28,573 bases of DNA from a virus: positions 1 through 28,573 of IMG/VR virus record IMGVR_UViG_3300009788_000255. The stretch is one strand, 5' to 3'. The translations under genes were made by a program, and so were the position numbers. The notes beneath the pieces were generated by a model, which was not told the origin of the DNA, searched no databases, and saw nothing but the letters and a program-made list of their open reading frames with translations. The stretch's first letter is position 1; every line of letters begins with the position of its first letter. This document shows, piece by piece, positions 15,104 to 21,830 of the stretch.

Positions 15104-15133
15104 TTGTATTAATAAATTATTGTATTATATTTG
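15104..15133 (+). promoter_or_regulatory. strong Bacteroidota promoter TTG-N19-TATATTTG (early region)
   Basis: TTG at 15104-15106 and TATATTTG at 15126-15133 are 19 bases apart, the Bacteroidota sigma-factor pattern. CTTGTATTAATA around the -33 element and the downstream ACGATATGACAGAA are shared with the promoter at 22528. The predicted start leaves a leader of only about 7 bases before the ATG at 15144. Confidence 0.85.
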
Positions 15134-15143
15134 TACTAACGAT

Positions 15144-15560
15144 ATGACAGAAACAATAAATATAAGGCTTTGGTTTATGGGAAGTTTACCAGAACATGTA
15201 GACTTTACAAGTCAAGAAGCTAAAGATTTTATAAAATACGTTAAAACAATAAAACCAATAGATAATATACGCGAATCTAAACACCCACATGACCTTTTTT
15301 TATGGTATATTGAAGTAGGCAACCATGTAAAATTAGATTATGACTTTTATAATAACTTAAAAAGAGGGGCAGTATTTCAACCATCTTGTTTTATTATAGC
15401 ACCAAGCACTAAATTTGATAAATGGTTATTAGAACAGTTTGAGGGTATTTATTTTGCTATTAATTTAGAAGAATGGGAATCTCCCAATAGCTTAATATTA
15501 CATCTTGAACATAGTGATGATTGGTTTGGTTTAAAAGACTTTATATTAAATATAAAATGA
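15144..15560 (+). CDS. hypothetical early protein, first gene after the early promoter
   Basis: This 138-residue protein begins MTETINIRLWFMGSLPEHVD. The longer frame from TTG 15120 would overlap the -7 box, so the ATG at 15144 is used. It is rich in aromatic residues: HDLFLWYIEVGNHVKLDYDF in the middle and NLEEWESPNSLILHLEHSD near the end. No family is recognised. First genes after strong early promoters often act on host functions, but nothing in the sequence shows a target. Confidence 0.7.
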   Translation: MTETINIRLWFMGSLPEHVDFTSQEAKDFIKYVKTIKPIDNIRESKHPHDLFLWYIEVGNHVKLDYDFYNNLKRGAVFQPSCFIIAPSTKFDKWLLEQFEGIYFAINLEEWESPNSLILHLEHSDDWFGLKDFILNIK

Positions 15561-15808
15561 GCAAATTACAAGCAGAGGCAATTTACAACCAAATGATAGA
15601 TCAAATGCCATTCAAATTAAGTGATGACATAAAGCCATACATAATAGAGGCGATGGAAGTGTACAGTTATTCACAACTATGTGCCAGAAAAGACGCAATA
15701 AAAGAAGAACATATTTTAAGTGGGCTAAACAATGTGATAGAAAATGGAATATATAGAGATGGGCAAAAAGCCATGAAAAAGCGTATTTTAACAAAATTTA
15801 ATAATTAA
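15557..15808 (+). CDS. hypothetical helical early protein
   Basis: This 83-residue protein begins MSKLQAEAIYNQMIDQMPF at an ATGA overlap with the previous stop; the upstream TTG at 15521 is rejected. It is mostly helical, with YIIEAMEVYSYSQLCARKDA followed by an IKEEHILSGLNNVIENGIY helix and a basic end (KKRILTKFNN). The function is unknown. It lies in the early operon before the Erf gene. Confidence 0.65.
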   Translation: MSKLQAEAIYNQMIDQMPFKLSDDIKPYIIEAMEVYSYSQLCARKDAIKEEHILSGLNNVIENGIYRDGQKAMKKRILTKFNN

Positions 15809-15814
15809 AATCTT

Positions 15815-15979
15815 ATGACCTTCACACAACTACATAAACACACTACAGTATCAATACACAACATGTGGTTAGATGCAGATAGATTTCAAAGAGAGTTTTT
15901 AGAAGCCTTTATGATGCTGCATAGAGCAGAGGAATATGGGGCATTAGAATCGGAAAGATTAAGACATAAAAATGTATAA
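15815..15979 (+). CDS. small early helical protein upstream of erf
   Basis: This 54-residue ORF begins MTFTQLHKHTTVSIHNMWLD and is helical and charged to the end (ALESERLRHKNV). It fills a 160-base gap and overlaps the Erf start by 8 bases, the usual packing of this operon. The function is unknown. The helix MWLDADRFQREFLEAFMMLH could be a partner-binding segment. Confidence 0.55.
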   Translation: MTFTQLHKHTTVSIHNMWLDADRFQREFLEAFMMLHRAEEYGALESERLRHKNV

Positions 15980-16547
15980 AAAACTAGAGAAAGTAAAAGC
16001 AGAATTAGAAGCCATTTCAAAGGACAGTAAAAACCCGTTCTTTAAAAGTGCCTATTTTGATATAAACCAACTATTAAAACACGTTGAGCCTATCATACAA
16101 AAACATGGTTTAGTGTTATTGCAGCCTATTAAAAATGGTATAGTGTCTAGTATTATACATGATAATGAAACAGATGATTTTGTTTCAAGTGAATTAGAGC
16201 TACCAAAATTAGACGATCCACAAAAATTAGGATCTTGTATTACTTATTACAGAAGATATACACTACAGAGTTTATTAGCTTTACAGGCAGAGGATGATGA
16301 TGGTAATAAAACAACACAAAATAAAGACACACAAACTAGAGGTGCAGTACCTCTACAAGTAGGTAAAAAGTTTCCAGATAAATGGTTAAATATTAAAGAC
16401 CAACAAGGCAATGCTACTAGAGAATGGAAGAATCTATTAAACTCTATTAAAGAGGCTAAAATAACCACCTTAAAACAAGTTACAGATGTTTATAAGGTAA
16501 GTAAAGTAAACCAAGAATTAATATTAAAAGAATTAAATAATGAATAA
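15972..16547 (+). CDS. erf: Erf-family single-strand annealing protein
   Basis: This 191-residue protein has the ERF hallmarks: NPFFKSAYFDINQLLKHVEP at residues 21-40, HGLVLLQP at 45-52, then LGSCITYYRRYTLQSLLAL at 86-104, closed by EDDDGN (107-112). Erf proteins form rings that anneal complementary single strands in phage recombination and genome circularisation. The C-terminal part (KLEK-type helices, residues 135-191) is variable in the family and probably contacts partners. It is the best anchor for the recombination module. No exonuclease partner is obvious beside it. Confidence 0.9.
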   Translation: MYKKLEKVKAELEAISKDSKNPFFKSAYFDINQLLKHVEPIIQKHGLVLLQPIKNGIVSSIIHDNETDDFVSSELELPKLDDPQKLGSCITYYRRYTLQSLLALQAEDDDGNKTTQNKDTQTRGAVPLQVGKKFPDKWLNIKDQQGNATREWKNLLNSIKEAKITTLKQVTDVYKVSKVNQELILKELNNE

Positions 16548-16911
16548 AGAATTAGAAAAAACATTGCAAACTATTTTAGATAAATCTATTGAGGTTGCAG
16601 AAAAAACAGGAGAATTTGTAGTAGAACAAGCCCCATTATTATTACAAGAGTTTTATAAATGGCATATTGCAAGTGCTATGTTAGGGATATTGTTGGGTAC
16701 TTTTTTTGCTGTTTGTACATATAAAGGGTTTAAACGTCTTATGTTTTTAGAAGAAAAAAATAGTTATGCAGATTATGATGTTTTTGCATACGTTTTAGCA
16801 ACAATAGGAGGTATAACTTCAATAGTTATATTTTGTGTAAATACTTATGATTTAATATTTATACTAGTAGCGCCTAAATTGTATTTAATAGAATATTTTA
16901 TGAAAGATTAA
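16540..16911 (+). CDS. membrane protein downstream of erf
   Basis: This 123-residue protein has an N-terminal acidic amphipathic helix (KELEKTLQTILDKSIEVAEK). Three hydrophobic segments follow: SAMLGILLGTFFAVCTY at about 44-60, VFAYVLATIGGITSIVIFCV at about 80-99, and LIFILVAPKLYLIEYF at about 104-119. It overlaps the erf stop by 8 bases. The function is unknown. Membrane proteins of this size in early phage operons can be superinfection or host-envelope factors, but this is only a possibility. Confidence 0.6.
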   Translation: MNKELEKTLQTILDKSIEVAEKTGEFVVEQAPLLLQEFYKWHIASAMLGILLGTFFAVCTYKGFKRLMFLEEKNSYADYDVFAYVLATIGGITSIVIFCVNTYDLIFILVAPKLYLIEYFMKD

Positions 16912-16914
16912 CAT

Positions 16915-17142
16915 ATGAAATTCAACATAAATAAGCTAATAAAAGACTACCAGAAGAGAACCGGCAAGGATGATAGAATGGTAGCTATTGAGATGTTCCC
17001 TAAATTCACACCTAAGCACGCAATGGAAACACTGCGCAGAGTAAGATTAAAACAAAAGATTTTAAGAGTAGAGTTTATAATACACTGTTTAGAGGTATTT
17101 AAAGTATCACCTAATGAAGCGTTTGGTTATGAAAAGAGTTAA
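16915..17142 (+). CDS. small DNA-binding-like protein
   Basis: This 75-residue basic protein begins MKFNINKLIKDYQKRTG. It has a helix-turn-helix-like order: DRMVAIEMF, TPKHAMETLRRVRLKQKILR, and then FIIHCLEVFKVSPNEAFGY, which resembles the last helix of XRE-type repressors (a '-ll-vsp-elfgy' pattern). It could regulate early transcription. The DNA-binding call is tentative because the recognition helix is not distinct. Confidence 0.5.
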   Translation: MKFNINKLIKDYQKRTGKDDRMVAIEMFPKFTPKHAMETLRRVRLKQKILRVEFIIHCLEVFKVSPNEAFGYEKS

Positions 17143-17419
17143 TGTGCCTATAAGAGATGTTTATTGTATAGAATCATTTATCTTAAAACATGAAGGAATA
17201 GAATACAATATAGATGTAAAAGATTCTTTTATTTCTAATTGCTCTAAATATACTATATGGACTAATACCGATTTTGGGCCTTTTATAAGTAATCAAGATG
17301 TAAGTCATGAATTTATAAAGGTTGTACCTAAAAGAAAATTATATGATGCTATAGTAAGAAATTACAAATACTCACTAGAGGCAGCAATTAAACAAGTATC
17401 TGAAAAGAGTAAGTTATGA
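17129..17419 (+). CDS. hypothetical early protein, paralogue of the gene at 13492
   Basis: This protein of 96 residues begins MKRVNVPIRDVYCIESFIL. The ATG at 17129 is preferred to the one at 17114 because it lines up with the start of the paralogue (MKRTNLIKTDVHCYESYSL). Shared elements are DV-x-C-x-ES, YNIDV, the KY strand and the C-terminal helix (KLYDAIVRNYKYSLEAAI). It overlaps the end of the upstream DNA-binding-like gene by 14 bases. The function is unknown. Confidence 0.65.
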   Translation: MKRVNVPIRDVYCIESFILKHEGIEYNIDVKDSFISNCSKYTIWTNTDFGPFISNQDVSHEFIKVVPKRKLYDAIVRNYKYSLEAAIKQVSEKSKL

Positions 17420-17700
17420 CCCAAACAACCCTACAATTCCACCACAGCACAGCTCAAACAAACGAAGAACGTTTAAGAGAGACTGTAAAAGCAACATCTC
17501 AAACAGCTCAAATATGGGCTTTAATGAGTGACGGACATAAAAGAACATCAGTTCAAGTGTCAGACGCTCTTAAACTTAATTTAAACAGCACCAGGAGAGC
17601 TTTAACCGATCTAATGAATAAGTTTAACTTGGTTCAAAAGTTAGAAGAGGGCAAAATAGAGAGGTTTGGAGGGTTTAACCATTATTATTTGAAGGTATGA
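17416..17700 (+). CDS. winged-helix-like DNA-binding protein
   Basis: This 94-residue protein has a polar N-terminal arm and, from about residue 30, a winged-helix pattern. TAQIWALMSDGHKRTSVQVS gives the first helix and turn, DALKLNLNSTRRALTDLM the second and recognition helices, and LEEGKIERFGGFNHYYLKV the wing strands. Phage proteins of this kind act as regulators or replication accessory factors. It is coupled to both neighbours by 4-base overlaps. The fold is inferred from the helix-wing pattern only. Confidence 0.6.
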   Translation: MTQTTLQFHHSTAQTNEERLRETVKATSQTAQIWALMSDGHKRTSVQVSDALKLNLNSTRRALTDLMNKFNLVQKLEEGKIERFGGFNHYYLKV

Positions 17701-17909
17701 AATCAGTAAAAGAATTTATAAAAAGTGCAGGTTATACTGAAAGTAGAAGTTTAACATTTGTAGATTTAGAATATATGGTGAAGGCTTATGCAATTCATAT
17801 AATAAATCAAGCATCAGAAGAGGCAAGAGTTACTAGCACAGGGGAATATTATAACCGACATTTTGAAATAGATAAAGAATCAATTTTAAAACTTAAAACA
17901 AAATTATGA
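17697..17909 (+). CDS. hypothetical early protein
   Basis: This 70-residue protein begins MKSVKEFIKSAGYTESRSLT, with a middle DLEYMVKAYAIHIINQASEE helix and a basic end (KLKTKL). Small proteins with a 'lVdLEYMvkAYA.-.ii' helix are, as far as I recall, common in Bacteroidota phage early operons, and none has a known function. It overlaps both neighbours by 4 bases. Confidence 0.6.
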   Translation: MKSVKEFIKSAGYTESRSLTFVDLEYMVKAYAIHIINQASEEARVTSTGEYYNRHFEIDKESILKLKTKL

Positions 17910-18157
17910 ATTACAAACCAAAATCATCATTAGTATTTATGACAGTGTTATTTATAATACTAGGTATAATAATAGTAGGACCTTTTTACTTAGGGCAGTT
18001 TAGTAATATAGTTTTAGGGGCTGAGTGGGTAGAACCTATTAATTTATATACTTATGTTTGGGTTTATTCAATGGGAGCGTTATCGCTTATGTATTTATGT
18101 GGTGGAGTTGTAGTTTTATACCTTTTATATAAGGCTTTTACAATGGTATTTTATTAA
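17906..18157 (+). CDS. two-helix membrane protein
   Basis: This 83-residue protein has a first hydrophobic segment at about residues 9-27 (SLVFMTVLFIILGIIIVGP) and a second at about 48-77 (YVWVYSMGALSLMYLCGG and beyond). The short loop between them is acidic (LGAEWVEP). There is no catalytic motif. It probably sits in the host inner membrane, and its role is unknown. It starts at an ATGA overlap with the previous gene. Confidence 0.6.
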   Translation: MNYKPKSSLVFMTVLFIILGIIIVGPFYLGQFSNIVLGAEWVEPINLYTYVWVYSMGALSLMYLCGGVVVLYLLYKAFTMVFY

Positions 18158-18167
18158 AGAAAAAATT

Positions 18168-18521
18168 ATGAAATCAGAAGAATTAAGATTAGGTAATTAT
18201 TACAACCGAACGGACGGTAAAGACAAAAGTGTTCAAGTAAATATTAATGACATGGTTGCATGGTCGAAGGGGGCTATATATGGCAAACCCATCCCATTAA
18301 CAGAAGAATGGTTAGTTAATTTTGGGTTTGATTTAGATATTGGGGTAGGTGTTTGGTTTGGTAATAAATTTGGGGATTATCGTTTTACTATATGGGATAA
18401 ATACGAAGGTGTGGAATATAAATTCAGTATAGAAAATTCATTATATATTCAATTAAAACACGTCCATCAACTCCAAAACCTATACTTCGCTTTAACAGGA
18501 GAGGAATTAGAAATTAATTAA
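18168..18521 (+). CDS. hypothetical protein of a common Bacteroidota phage type
   Basis: This 117-residue protein has a recognisable layout: MKSEELRLGNYYNR at the start, PIPLTEEWLVNFGFDLDIG in the middle, and VHQLQNLYFALTGEELEIN at the end. Proteins with the same start, 'PLTEEWL-FGF' centre and 'VHQLQNLYFALTGEEL' end recur in Bacteroidota phages and prophages, to my knowledge without known function. It is the last gene before the promoter and structured RNA element at 18523-18635. Confidence 0.7.
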   Translation: MKSEELRLGNYYNRTDGKDKSVQVNINDMVAWSKGAIYGKPIPLTEEWLVNFGFDLDIGVGVWFGNKFGDYRFTIWDKYEGVEYKFSIENSLYIQLKHVHQLQNLYFALTGEELEIN

Positions 18522-18522
18522 C

Positions 18523-18530
18523 TATATTTG
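18523..18530 (+). promoter_or_regulatory. promoter -7 box TATATTTG for the structured RNA and nuclease operon
   Basis: The box begins two bases after the previous stop codon. If transcription starts about 4 bases beyond it, the RNA begins at about 18534, the first base of the S1a arm. An 8-bp inverted repeat, TTTGTGAT (18527-18534) with ATCACAAA (18549-18556), overlaps the box and could be an operator. No TTG lies 19 bases upstream. Confidence 0.6.
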
Positions 18531-18533
18531 TGA

Positions 18534-18635
18534 TGCAGAACGTATGAAATCACAAACAATATTTATTAAAACATTAGACCTTAGAGCGGTTACATCATCT
18601 AGTTTTGTATGTTCTGCACCCCGCTCTTTAGGTCT
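18534..18635 (+). ncRNA. putative pseudoknotted RNA: mRNA leader or small phage RNA
   Basis: Two stems interleave. S1 pairs TGCAGAACGTA (18534-18544) with TATGTTCTGCA (18608-18618), with one G-T wobble. S2 pairs AGACCT-T-AGAGCGG (18576-18589) with CCGCTCT-TT-AGGTCT (18621-18635), 13 pairs around a 1-by-2 internal loop. The order S1a-S2a-S1b-S2b is that of an H-type pseudoknot; S1b and S2b are 2 bases apart and could stack. GC-rich arms stand out in AT-rich surroundings. An A-rich stretch (ATAAAAAAAGC) then leads to the nuclease ATG at 18656. A 53-codon ORF (18544-18705) crosses the element but uses rare codons (CCC CGC) and overlaps the nuclease gene, so I prefer RNA. Stem S2 is convincing; S1 is suggestive. 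Confidence 0.55.
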
Positions 18636-18655
18636 ATACATAAAAAAAGCAGAGC

Positions 18656-19165
18656 ATGAGATTTTTAGAAAAAGATTTAGAGGATATTATTCATTCAACT
18701 TCTAATAGACAATTAGAAGATAGGGGTTTAATAATTAAAGGGTTTAAATTAAGGCAAGTAAGGATAGGAAACTATGGTGTTGCAGATTTAATTACAATAC
18801 AAAAATTTGCTAATTTAATGAAAAATCAAGAGGGTAAAGAAAACTCTTATTGTAATGGACACAGAATAAAAGTAACAATATTTGAGTTAAAAAAAGATCA
18901 AATAACTTCAAAAACTTTAAGCCAAGCACTGAGATATTTTAAAGGTGTTAGTGAATATATTAATTCAGTTGTTGTAGATAAATATGAGTTGCTGGATTAT
19001 GATATAGATTTAGTTTTAATTGGTAGCCGTATAGAATCAGACATGTATTATGCTGGAGATTTTTTTGATAATTTGACTATTTATAAATATGAGTATAATC
19101 TTAATGGTTTATATTTTAAAAAGTTAAATAATTATAGTTTAGTTGAAAATGGATTTAAGCTATGA
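18656..19165 (+). CDS. PD-(D/E)XK-type nuclease-like protein
   Basis: This 169-residue protein begins MRFLEKDLEDIIHSTSNRQL, a helix with an acidic pair typical of this fold. It then has D44 in GVADLIT, E77-x-K79 in TIFELKKD, and a following helix SQALRYFKGVSEYI. The series acidic helix, D, E-x-K, and Q-containing helix fits the PD-(D/E)XK core found in NucS- and restriction-type nucleases. It is followed directly by replication genes and preceded by the structured RNA, so it may process replication or recombination intermediates. Activity is inferred from the motif set. Confidence 0.6.
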   Translation: MRFLEKDLEDIIHSTSNRQLEDRGLIIKGFKLRQVRIGNYGVADLITIQKFANLMKNQEGKENSYCNGHRIKVTIFELKKDQITSKTLSQALRYFKGVSEYINSVVVDKYELLDYDIDLVLIGSRIESDMYYAGDFFDNLTIYKYEYNLNGLYFKKLNNYSLVENGFKL

Positions 19166-20031
19166 GTAAATTAAGGAGTATAAGCACAGCCTTTTGGAGT
19201 GATCCATTTATAGAGAAGTTAAAGCCAGTAGAAAAACTCTTATTTATTTATCTGATTACTAATGAAAAAACTAATATGCTTGGTATTTATGAGGCGTCTA
19301 TTGGTAAAATGGCATTTGAAACAGGTATAAATGAGGGTTTGTTAGTTAATGCTTTGAAAGGCTTTGAAAAGATAGGTAAGGTTAAATATATCAATCATTA
19401 TGTAATATTAGTAAATTTCTTGAAGCACCAGAATTTCAATACCAACATGAAGAAGTCAGCTATTGATGTATATAACTCACTACCTAATGAATTAAAGGAT
19501 AAGAAGTTGTGTGTAACAAAAGATAACCCTTCTAAAGGCTTCGAAACCCTTTTAAACCATTACGGTATGGTTTCGAAAGTTGAAGTAGAAGTATTAGAAG
19601 ATGAATCTAATTTAATATATTTAAAAGATGTATCATCTCCACCTGACGGTGTAGACATATTACATTTTTATATTGCTAAAGGCTTTTACAATCTATTCCT
19701 ACTCAAAGGAGAAACTAAAACCCTATTAAAAGCTAAAGTAGTTCATTGGGTAAAGATAATACGCTTACTAATCAACGAGGATAAAGTAACCCTAGAACAG
19801 TTAGTAGCTATTAAATACTACTTTGAGAAATGCCAGCAGGGAGACCGGCAGGTAAAAGATTGGTGGTTTAATAACATCAATAGCGTAGCAGCATTTAGAA
19901 AGAAGGATAAGGATAACGAATATCATTATGATAAAATAACTAAGGACATTAAGGTATGGGTAAAATCTAATCCAGATATTCAGGCAGAGGTAATAACACG
20001 AACTAAAAAACTTAAAGAGAAAACAAAATGA
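19162..20031 (+). CDS. replication initiator-like protein (replisome-organiser type N-terminus)
   Basis: This 289-residue protein begins SISTAFWSDPFIEKLKPVEK, then LLFIYLITNEKTNMLGIYE and a winged-helix-like segment ending KYINHYVILVNFLKHQN. This is the pattern of phage replisome organisers and O-type initiators, which bind the origin and recruit the helicase. The C-terminal region (ALKYYF-like helices, EKCQQGDRQVKDWWFNNINS) may contact the helicase. The downstream ATPase is a likely partner. It overlaps the nuclease stop by 4 bases. Confidence 0.65.
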   Translation: MSKLRSISTAFWSDPFIEKLKPVEKLLFIYLITNEKTNMLGIYEASIGKMAFETGINEGLLVNALKGFEKIGKVKYINHYVILVNFLKHQNFNTNMKKSAIDVYNSLPNELKDKKLCVTKDNPSKGFETLLNHYGMVSKVEVEVLEDESNLIYLKDVSSPPDGVDILHFYIAKGFYNLFLLKGETKTLLKAKVVHWVKIIRLLINEDKVTLEQLVAIKYYFEKCQQGDRQVKDWWFNNINSVAAFRKKDKDNEYHYDKITKDIKVWVKSNPDIQAEVITRTKKLKEKTK

Positions 20032-20336
20032 ATGAAAAATTAAAAAAACAATTTGAGAAAGAGACTCATTCAATAGAGCCTAGATTTATAAATTATGATA
20101 TACCTCCAAAGTTTGAGGATTACAGATTAGATATGTATAATTATCAACAACTTTATTATACATGGATTGAATACAAACTACTTCACGCGTCTATTAATAA
20201 TGAAGAAATAGACGATATAATTGAAAAAGTTTCGTTTACAAGTATACACTCTGATTCTCATATAGCATTCGCTAAAACAAGGGGTGATGTTTATTTGAAG
20301 ATAATAAAATGGTTACAAAAATTAAAGATTAGATAA
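20028..20336 (+). CDS. hypothetical protein between initiator and helicase genes
   Basis: This 102-residue protein is charged and aromatic. It begins MNEKLKKQFEKETHSIEPRF, has DYRLDMYNYQQLYYTWIEYK in the middle and ends with VYLKIIKWLQKLKIR. No family is recognised. Its place between the initiator and the RecA-type ATPase would suit a loader or adaptor, but this is only positional. A 25-base A-rich gap separates it from the next gene. Confidence 0.6.
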   Translation: MNEKLKKQFEKETHSIEPRFINYDIPPKFEDYRLDMYNYQQLYYTWIEYKLLHASINNEEIDDIIEKVSFTSIHSDSHIAFAKTRGDVYLKIIKWLQKLKIR

Positions 20337-20361
20337 AATAAACTAATAAAACACCAACCCC

Positions 20362-21174
20362 ATGTTAACCCCCGACCAAAAAGAGCTACACATTAAGCTA
20401 GAAGCAGAGCTTTATAGGATTAGATTGGATCCTAAGAAGGACATAGATCGACCACCATCTATTTTATCAGTAGTAGAACGTAAGGGCACAACCTCAACAT
20501 ATATTCCGGTATTCTCATTAGGTGATTTAAGTTTAATACAAGGCCGTCAAAAGTCCAAGAAAACATATTTTACCTCTACATTAGTATCTCAAATGATGAG
20601 TAAACGATATAAGAAACTACACGCAGAACCACCAAAAGAAACCACAATAGCAGTGTTTGATACTGAACAGTCAGATTACTATGCACAAATAACTAATCAA
20701 CGTATAAACAAATTAAGTAATTCAAAACAGGAGTATTATTATTTCCCTATGAGAGAGAAGAACCCAAAGGAGCGTAAAGACTTAATAGAGTTCTTCATTA
20801 GAGGCCACAAAGATAAAATTAGCCTACTTTTGATAGATGGGGTTGTAGACCTTTTGTTTGATTTTAATGACCTGAAAGAATGCACACTGCTGGTTCAATG
20901 GATAATGACAATAACTAAAGAATGTAATGTTCATATAGTTTGTGTACTCCATGAGAACCAGGGAGATGGTAAGGCAAGGGGGCATATAGGCACACTACTA
21001 GCACAAAAAGCTGAGACAGTACTAAGAATAGAGAAGAACGCCACAGATTGGTCAAGATCAACTATAACAGCTAAAGACACAAGAGGCAAGCAATTTATGG
21101 ATTTTGATATAGTAATTGACGGTAATGGAATCCCACATTTAACAGAAAAAGAAGAACAAGCAGAAATATTTTAA
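20362..21174 (+). CDS. RecA/DnaB-superfamily ATPase, probable replicative helicase
   Basis: This 270-residue protein has a Walker A motif G61-RQKSK-K67-T68, a sensor-like strand TIAVFDTEQSD (95-105) and Walker B LLLID (155-159). It also has a VHIVCVLHENQGDGKARGH stretch with the His/Gln pattern of RepA- and DnaB-like hexameric ATPases, and a TITAKDTRGKQF segment near the end. It resembles the RepA-like AAA_25 proteins that serve as phage replication helicases. It lacks a primase part. It is encoded just after the initiator-like gene. Confidence 0.8.
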   Translation: MLTPDQKELHIKLEAELYRIRLDPKKDIDRPPSILSVVERKGTTSTYIPVFSLGDLSLIQGRQKSKKTYFTSTLVSQMMSKRYKKLHAEPPKETTIAVFDTEQSDYYAQITNQRINKLSNSKQEYYYFPMREKNPKERKDLIEFFIRGHKDKISLLLIDGVVDLLFDFNDLKECTLLVQWIMTITKECNVHIVCVLHENQGDGKARGHIGTLLAQKAETVLRIEKNATDWSRSTITAKDTRGKQFMDFDIVIDGNGIPHLTEKEEQAEIF

Positions 21175-21177
21175 CCA

Positions 21178-21828
21178 ATGAATTACACAGAAAAATCAAT
21201 TCAAAAGGGATTGTGGAGTTGTTTTAGGAGTCACAAATATAGGATGATGAATATTCATTTCTTCCCTTATGCCGAAGCTGATTGGTTGAGTTGGTTACAA
21301 AGTGGTTATTGTTGGGAGATTGAAATAAAAGTTAGCCGTAGCGATTTTAAAGCTGATTTCAAAAAAGAAAAGCATGATAGGTTTAAGAATTGTATGCGAG
21401 GTAAATTCTTAGGAGTTAAAAAGGGTTATGTATCAAAAAGGTACCCTAAAAGTCCCAGTCAAGCGTATTTCCCAGAGCTACTTACTATTATAAAAAGAGA
21501 TAGATATAATAGAGAATTAGGGGTTAGGGAAAATGTGGTAGTACGATATGATGAGGAAAGCTACACATCAATATCTTATGTGGATAGTAAAGATACCCCA
21601 AATAAATTTTGGTATATAGTGCCAGAAAATTTAATAGAAGCTAATGAAGTTCCTGACTACGCGGGGTTAATGTATATTGATGATAAAAATGGAATTACCA
21701 TTATTAAGAATGCTCCTTTTATTCATAAAAAGAAACATGATGTTACCAAAAGTTTCAATAAAATGTATTATTGTTATGAACATCAAGTTAGACAATCATT
21801 ATTCCCTAAACCATTAATATTATTTTAA
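21178..21828 (+). CDS. MmcB/PD-(D/E)XK-like DNA repair protein
   Basis: This 216-residue protein carries EADWLSWLQSGYCWEIEIKV at about residues 33-52 and SRSDFKADFKKEKHDRF after it. The D35 ... E49-x-K51 set with the 'EIK-SRSDFKAD-KK-KH' continuation is what I associate with MmcB-like proteins, which belong to the PD-(D/E)XK group. A zinc or DNA role in repair of replication forks is plausible. The C-terminal half (KFWYIVPENLI, GLMYIDDKNGITIIK) completes the restriction-endonuclease-like sheet. It is the second such candidate in this operon. It starts 3 bases after the helicase stop. Confidence 0.62.
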   Translation: MNYTEKSIQKGLWSCFRSHKYRMMNIHFFPYAEADWLSWLQSGYCWEIEIKVSRSDFKADFKKEKHDRFKNCMRGKFLGVKKGYVSKRYPKSPSQAYFPELLTIIKRDRYNRELGVRENVVVRYDEESYTSISYVDSKDTPNKFWYIVPENLIEANEVPDYAGLMYIDDKNGITIIKNAPFIHKKKHDVTKSFNKMYYCYEHQVRQSLFPKPLILF

Positions 21829-21830
21829 TT

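Noticed and set aside
15120-15143. TTG starts at 15120 and 22555 for the first early genes
   Set aside because: Both lie within promoter elements; the ATG codons at 15144 and 22567 share the same context and fit the promoters.
18576-18635. tRNA or tRNA-like element in the structured region (AGAGCGGTTA resembles a D-arm)
   Set aside because: No T-arm consensus (GGTTCGAATCC), no acceptor stem of 7 pairs and no cloverleaf could be drawn.
18544-18705. 53-codon ORF (MKSQTIFIKTLDLRAVTSSS...) in the gap upstream of the nuclease gene
   Set aside because: It overlaps the nuclease start by 50 bases, uses codons rare in this genome (CCC, CGC), and its odd base composition is explained by the complementary arms of the putative RNA. 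It remains the main alternative to the RNA call.
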